Assembly (NCBI GenBank): GCA_951801955.1 | Contig: CATOOV010000013.1 | Location: 1-62,041, forward strand | DNA: 62,041 nucleotides | Reading direction: 5' to 3' | Source of the DNA: an uncultured Lachnospiraceae bacterium | GTDB taxonomy: Bacteria > Bacillota > Clostridia > Lachnospirales > Lachnospiraceae | In this document: positions 58,867 to 62,041 of the stretch, piece after piece | Layout of the letters: the number at the start of each line of letters is the position of its first letter | How positions within the stretch are numbered: the first letter of the stretch is position 1 | Notes under the pieces: model-generated | Databases searched by the model: none | Told to the model about the DNA's origin: nothing | Seen by the model: the letters and a program-made list of their open reading frames with translations, nothing else | Translations under genes and position numbers: made by a program

Positions 58867-60015
58867 CTAAATCAGAGATTCATATAATTTTGTAATATCT
58901 GCAACGCTGGTCTCTTTTGGATTCCCCGGCCTGCATGCATCATCATATGCAGACTGCGCCAAAAATGGAATATCTTCCTTCTTTACAATTTCCTTTAAAT
59001 TTTCTGGAATCCCTACGTCCTTGGATAACTGCTTCACCGCATCTATCGCTGCTTTGCGGTATTGTTCCTGAGTCATAGCATCTACGCCGGTTACTCCCAT
59101 AGCCCTCGCAATCTCACGGTATTTCTCTCCTGTAGCTTCTGCATTATATTCCATTACAGTGGGAAGGATAATGGCATTTGCAACACCATGGGGCGTATCA
59201 TACAATGCTCCCAGAGGATGTGCCATAGAATGCACGATTCCAAGCCCCACATTAGAAAATCCCATGCCTGCTATATACTGTCCCAAGGCCATATCTTCCC
59301 TGCCTTCTTTTGTATTGTCCACTGCCCCCCGCAGGCTTCTTGCAATAATCTCGATTGCCTTAAGGTGAAACATATCAGACAATTCCCATGCTCCCGCCGT
59401 AATATATCCTTCAATGGCATGTGTCAGTGCGTCCATTCCCGTAGCTGCCGTCAGCCCCTTTGGCATAGAAGACATCATGTCTGAATCCACAAATGCTACC
59501 ACTGGGATATCTTTTGGATCAACACACACCATTTTCCTGTTCTTTGCAGCATCTGTAATGACATAATTGATTGTGACCTCTGCGGCTGTACCCGCTGTGG
59601 TTGGCACTGCAAAGATGGGCACGGATTTGTTTTTTGTGGGTGCCACCCCTTCCAGGCTCACTACATCTTCAAATTCAGGATTGTTCATAATAATACCAAT
59701 TGCCTTTGCCGTATCCATGGAAGAACCCCCGCCAATTGCAATTAAATAATCTGCACCTGATTTTTTATACGCTTCCACACCAGTCTGTACATTTTCAATG
59801 GTTGGATTTGGTTTAATATTGGAATAAACTTCATATGCCAGTCTGGCTTCCTCTAATACATCAAGTACTTTTTTTGTTACACCGAACTTTATCAAATCCG
59901 GATCAGAACAAACAAACGCTTTCTGAAAACCTCTGTTTTTTGCTTCTGTTGCAATTTCCTGAATTGCTCCTGCCCCATGATAGGAAGTCTCATTTAATAC
60001 AAATCTGTTTGCCAT
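58867..60015 (-). CDS. fucO: Iron-containing alcohol dehydrogenase, FucO-like
   Basis: A 382-residue group III dehydrogenase, most like lactaldehyde reductase (L-lactaldehyde to 1,2-propanediol). NAD-binding GGGSSMDTAKAIG (about 95), and iron ligands in DALTHAIEGY (His about 195) and HSMAHPLGALYDTPHG (His about 260 and 274) are intact. Start MANRFVLN follows AAAGGAGAAAG. No fucose or rhamnose genes are adjacent, so it could equally reduce another aldehyde or glycol. Confidence 0.87.
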   Translation of the reverse strand: MANRFVLNETSYHGAGAIQEIATEAKNRGFQKAFVCSDPDLIKFGVTKKVLDVLEEARLAYEVYSNIKPNPTIENVQTGVEAYKKSGADYLIAIGGGSSMDTAKAIGIIMNNPEFEDVVSLEGVAPTKNKSVPIFAVPTTAGTAAEVTINYVITDAAKNRKMVCVDPKDIPVVAFVDSDMMSSMPKGLTAATGMDALTHAIEGYITAGAWELSDMFHLKAIEIIARSLRGAVDNTKEGREDMALGQYIAGMGFSNVGLGIVHSMAHPLGALYDTPHGVANAIILPTVMEYNAEATGEKYREIARAMGVTGVDAMTQEQYRKAAIDAVKQLSKDVGIPENLKEIVKKEDIPFLAQSAYDDACRPGNPKETSVADITKLYESLI

Positions 60016-60484
60016 TTTCTTTCTCCTTTCTATTATGCACAAATTCTATCTTAATTTCAAAATATCGTTCTATTGATCTTGAAAGGAAAGTTAATTTTCT
60101 TCAAAGATTCCAATACAGATCATCGCTATGATTAAAAGTATAACACATGAATACAGGAAAGAAAACCATGAATTTTTTTCTATTTTGATTTTGCTGTAAC
60201 TTACCGGAACAGGTAAAATTTCTGGCACTGCCCCTTGCACAGACAGGATTCTGGGAAGGCGCCATAAACGAATAAAACAAATAACGCTCCACTCTTTCCC
60301 CAAAATACGATGGATACATAGGTTGATTAAATCGGCATTTATTGATAAAATTAAGTTAGCAAAAGGTGATGAGATAAAATTGCTGTTCAATATTGATCAT
60401 ATTAACTTTTGATACATTAATCTGAATACTATAAAAATAAGTTCACACAAATGGTCGACTTTGATAAGAGTGAGGAAATAAAAT
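60016..60484. other. Gene-free stretch, possible remnant
   Basis: Minus-strand frames of 99 and 72 codons overlap here. The longer ends in a hydrophobic span (FSFLYSCVILLIIAMICI) and could be the tail of a lost membrane protein, but neither has a ribosome site. TTTGAT-16 bp-TATAAA near 60407-60434 is a weak promoter candidate for the gene at 60485. Confidence 0.4.
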
Positions 60485-61522
60485 ATGAATATGGAACAAA
60501 TTCAAACAAAATTGAAATCATCTGAATATGATTTTTTGAGAACAGACAAGCATTTAGGCAGCCATACTATTTTCTTAACCCTTGGCGGAAGCCACGCATA
60601 TGGCATGGAACAAGAAGGATCTGACCTGGACATCAGGGGGATTGCGTTGAATTCCAAAGAGGATATTTTATTAGGAACAGATTTTGAACAGGTAGTACAT
60701 ACCACTACTGATACCATTGTCTATTCCTTTCAAAAAATAATACAATTACTTACCTCAAATAATCCGAATACCATTGAGATTTTGGGCTGCAAACCAGAAC
60801 ATTATCTGTATTTGTCAGAGATTGGCAAAGAACTTCTTGCCCATAAGAAAATGTTTTTGTCCAAAACCTGTATCCATACATTCGGCGGATATGCCAGCAG
60901 CCAGCTTAGGAGAATGGAAAATAAAGCTGCAAGGCTGGTTGGGCAGGCAGAAAATGAAGTTTATATCCTCAAAAGCATTCAAAATGCCAAATACGATTTT
61001 AAGAATAGATACTACCCGCATATGGAAAGTGATATCAGATTGTATATTGACAAATCCGTACAGGAAGGATATGACAGCGAAATTTTTATGGATATCTGCC
61101 TAAACCATTATCCCTTAAGGGACTGGGCAGGCATGTGGAATGAAATGAAGGCAATTGTAAGCAGCTATCATAAAATCGGAAAGCGCAATGAAAAAGCCAT
61201 TAGCCACAACAAATTAGGAAAACATATGGCACATTTAATCCGCTTGTATATGATGTGTATTGATATTCTTGAAAAAGAAGAAATTATTACTTATCGGGCA
61301 AAAGAACATGACCTTCTTATGAGTATCCGAAATGGAGAATATTTGAACAAGGACAGGCAGCCAACCACTGCATTTTATGATTTATTAGATGAGTATGAAA
61401 AACGATTTGAATATGCAAAAATTCACACGTCCCTTCCTGATACTCCAAACTATAAAAAAATCAATGAATTTAAAATGTATGTAAATGAGCGGATTGTAAA
61501 AGAAATGCCCCCTCATCTATAA
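60485..61522 (+). CDS. RlaP-like nucleotidyltransferase
   Basis: A 345-residue member of the RlaP/PF10127 group of DNA-polymerase-beta-like nucleotidyltransferases. The signature GGSHAYGMEQEGSDLDIRG (about 36-54) holds the first two catalytic acids; a third acid lies in TIVYSFQK or the following strand. The helical C-terminal part (about 190-330) is typical. Family members often sit beside an RNA ligase and may add nucleotides during tRNA or RNA repair; here no RNA ligase is visible. GAGGA lies eight bases before the ATG. Confidence 0.83.
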   Translation: MNMEQIQTKLKSSEYDFLRTDKHLGSHTIFLTLGGSHAYGMEQEGSDLDIRGIALNSKEDILLGTDFEQVVHTTTDTIVYSFQKIIQLLTSNNPNTIEILGCKPEHYLYLSEIGKELLAHKKMFLSKTCIHTFGGYASSQLRRMENKAARLVGQAENEVYILKSIQNAKYDFKNRYYPHMESDIRLYIDKSVQEGYDSEIFMDICLNHYPLRDWAGMWNEMKAIVSSYHKIGKRNEKAISHNKLGKHMAHLIRLYMMCIDILEKEEIITYRAKEHDLLMSIRNGEYLNKDRQPTTAFYDLLDEYEKRFEYAKIHTSLPDTPNYKKINEFKMYVNERIVKEMPPHL

Positions 61523-61536
61523 CAGGCACATAGCAA

Positions 61537-61596
61537 GTTCGCCCCAAGGGGCGAGATATTCGCACCCAAAGGGCGCTTACCCTCGCGGCTGCCTAG
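61537..61596. other. Hairpin-rich tail after nucleotidyltransferase gene
   Basis: CGCCCCAAGGGGCG and a GCACCC/GGGCGC pair follow the stop. The block CCCTTTGGGTGCG here (reverse strand) also occurs at 6655-6667, so it is another small dispersed motif. Confidence 0.45.
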
Positions 61597-61742
61597 TTTC
61601 ACGCACTCCCGCGAACAATTTCTTTTGCTAACGCATCTTTTGTTCTGCGCCGCGCACAGTCACGAAATGACACTTCCCTCTTGTGCGCGTGCGCATATTT
61701 ATTTTCTCAAATCGGAAATTCTTCCGAATTTTCGACTTGAGA
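61597..61742. repeat. Family A repeat, copy 3
   Basis: Full-length copy with one CAATTTCTTTTGCTAACGCA block, GCGCCGCGCACA, CTTGTGCGCGTGCGCATATT and a terminal hairpin CTCAAATCGGAAATTC/GAATTTTCGACTTGAG. The stem sequence differs from the other copies at positions where both arms have changed. Confidence 0.75.
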
Positions 61743-61819
61743 AAAAGCAAAGCCTGGCTATCTCCTTCCGCAACAAGAGAACGCCTGGCTTTACTTTTGT
61801 TATAGTTTGGTTGGCATTT

Positions 61820-61862
61820 GTGAGTAATCAATGGATCCCGCAATATCACAGTGACTACTCAC
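61820..61862. other. Imperfect 11-bp inverted repeat
   Basis: GTGAGTAATCA (61820-61830) and TGACTACTCAC (61852-61862) pair with one mismatch around 21 bases. Possibly a terminator or an insertion-sequence end related to the partial gene at the window edge. Confidence 0.4.
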
Positions 61863-61968
61863 TGACCATTATAATCTATGCACTTCTTTTTTTCAACTAA
61901 AAATGTAGAAATTCCACGACAAACGCATGAATCCCTACATCCCCCTTATATTTGTTTTCTTTATTTTT

Positions 61969-62041
61969 TTAAGAATTTAAAACCTCTTCAAGAAATTTAA
62001 TTGGTCTTAAACTAATCACAAAGCGTTTCTTTCTCATTGAT
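61969..62041 (-). CDS. Partial CDS, C-terminus of unidentified protein
   Basis: On the minus strand the frame entering from the right edge reads MRKKRFVISLRPIKF, continues seven residues and ends with TAA at 61969-61971. It has the basic, amphipathic look of a transposase C-terminus, but 23 residues are not enough to identify a family. No terminator is obvious behind it. Confidence 0.35.
   Translation of the reverse strand, partial: SMRKKRFVISLRPIKFLEEVLNS

Noticed and set aside
60032..60060. TTGAAA-17 bp-CATAAT as the fucO promoter
   Set aside because: The predicted transcript start would fall inside the ribosome site, leaving about 10 bases before the ATG. The match is probably chance.
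60091..60390. Possible small membrane protein on the minus strand
   Set aside because: Only the C-terminal span looks protein-like; no start signal and another frame overlaps it. At best a remnant.

Overview
The window looks like the chromosome of a low-GC, Gram-positive, spore-forming anaerobe, most likely a gut Clostridia of the Lachnospiraceae type. The evidence is SpoVT, rubrerythrin, a GH42 beta-galactosidase, a FucO-type iron alcohol dehydrogenase, strong AGGAGG ribosome sites, a CotH/Ig surface protein and many clostridial-style proteins. About 45 real coding regions are present. I saw no rRNA, tRNA or CRISPR.

Layout. 0-2.1 kb: a possible transposase start at the edge, citrate synthase and a MarR regulator with a large palindrome upstream. 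2.3-5.9 kb: a small candidate integrative element with a type I toxin and its convergent antisense RNA, a secreted protein with a consensus promoter, a helically phased TGACACC array and a Tn916-type tyrosine integrase. 6-12.7 kb: an orphan protein, MmcQ/YjbR, and an operon of a YhaO-like nuclease, a compact YhaN-like ATPase, a class A PBP and a DUF3783 protein. 13-21.5 kb: a polysaccharide deacetylase, a large soluble hybrid sensor kinase, SpoVT, a PocR/chemotaxis-like sensor, and polyphosphate:AMP phosphotransferase with acylphosphatase and an ArsC/Spx-family protein. 21.9-31.7 kb: an unusual transporter locus (propeller-fused solute-binding lipoprotein, two sugar-type permeases, an HlyD-like adaptor, a MacB-like permease, no ATPase) divergent from its probable two-component system, with a symmetric four-half-site operator between them. 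31.8-43.5 kb: RdgB-like and SWIM/SNF2 genes, a zinc phospholipase C-like protein, and an operon of patatin, SbcD, SbcC, histidine phosphatase and 2-hydroxyacid dehydrogenase. 43.8-62 kb: CotH surface protein, an 85-aa orphan behind a structured leader, DUF1275, a 942-aa orphan, GH42 beta-galactosidase, HAD phosphatase, secreted FKBP/trigger-factor foldase, rubrerythrin, a Cys-rich orphan, FucO and an RlaP-like nucleotidyltransferase.

Three families of dispersed intergenic repeats recur through the window (called A, B and C below). Families A and B contain hairpins in which both arms change together between copies, which points to selection on RNA or single-stranded DNA structure. Family C is MITE-like, with long terminal inverted repeats. 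These repeats, the transporter/operator locus and the mini integrative element are the most interesting parts.
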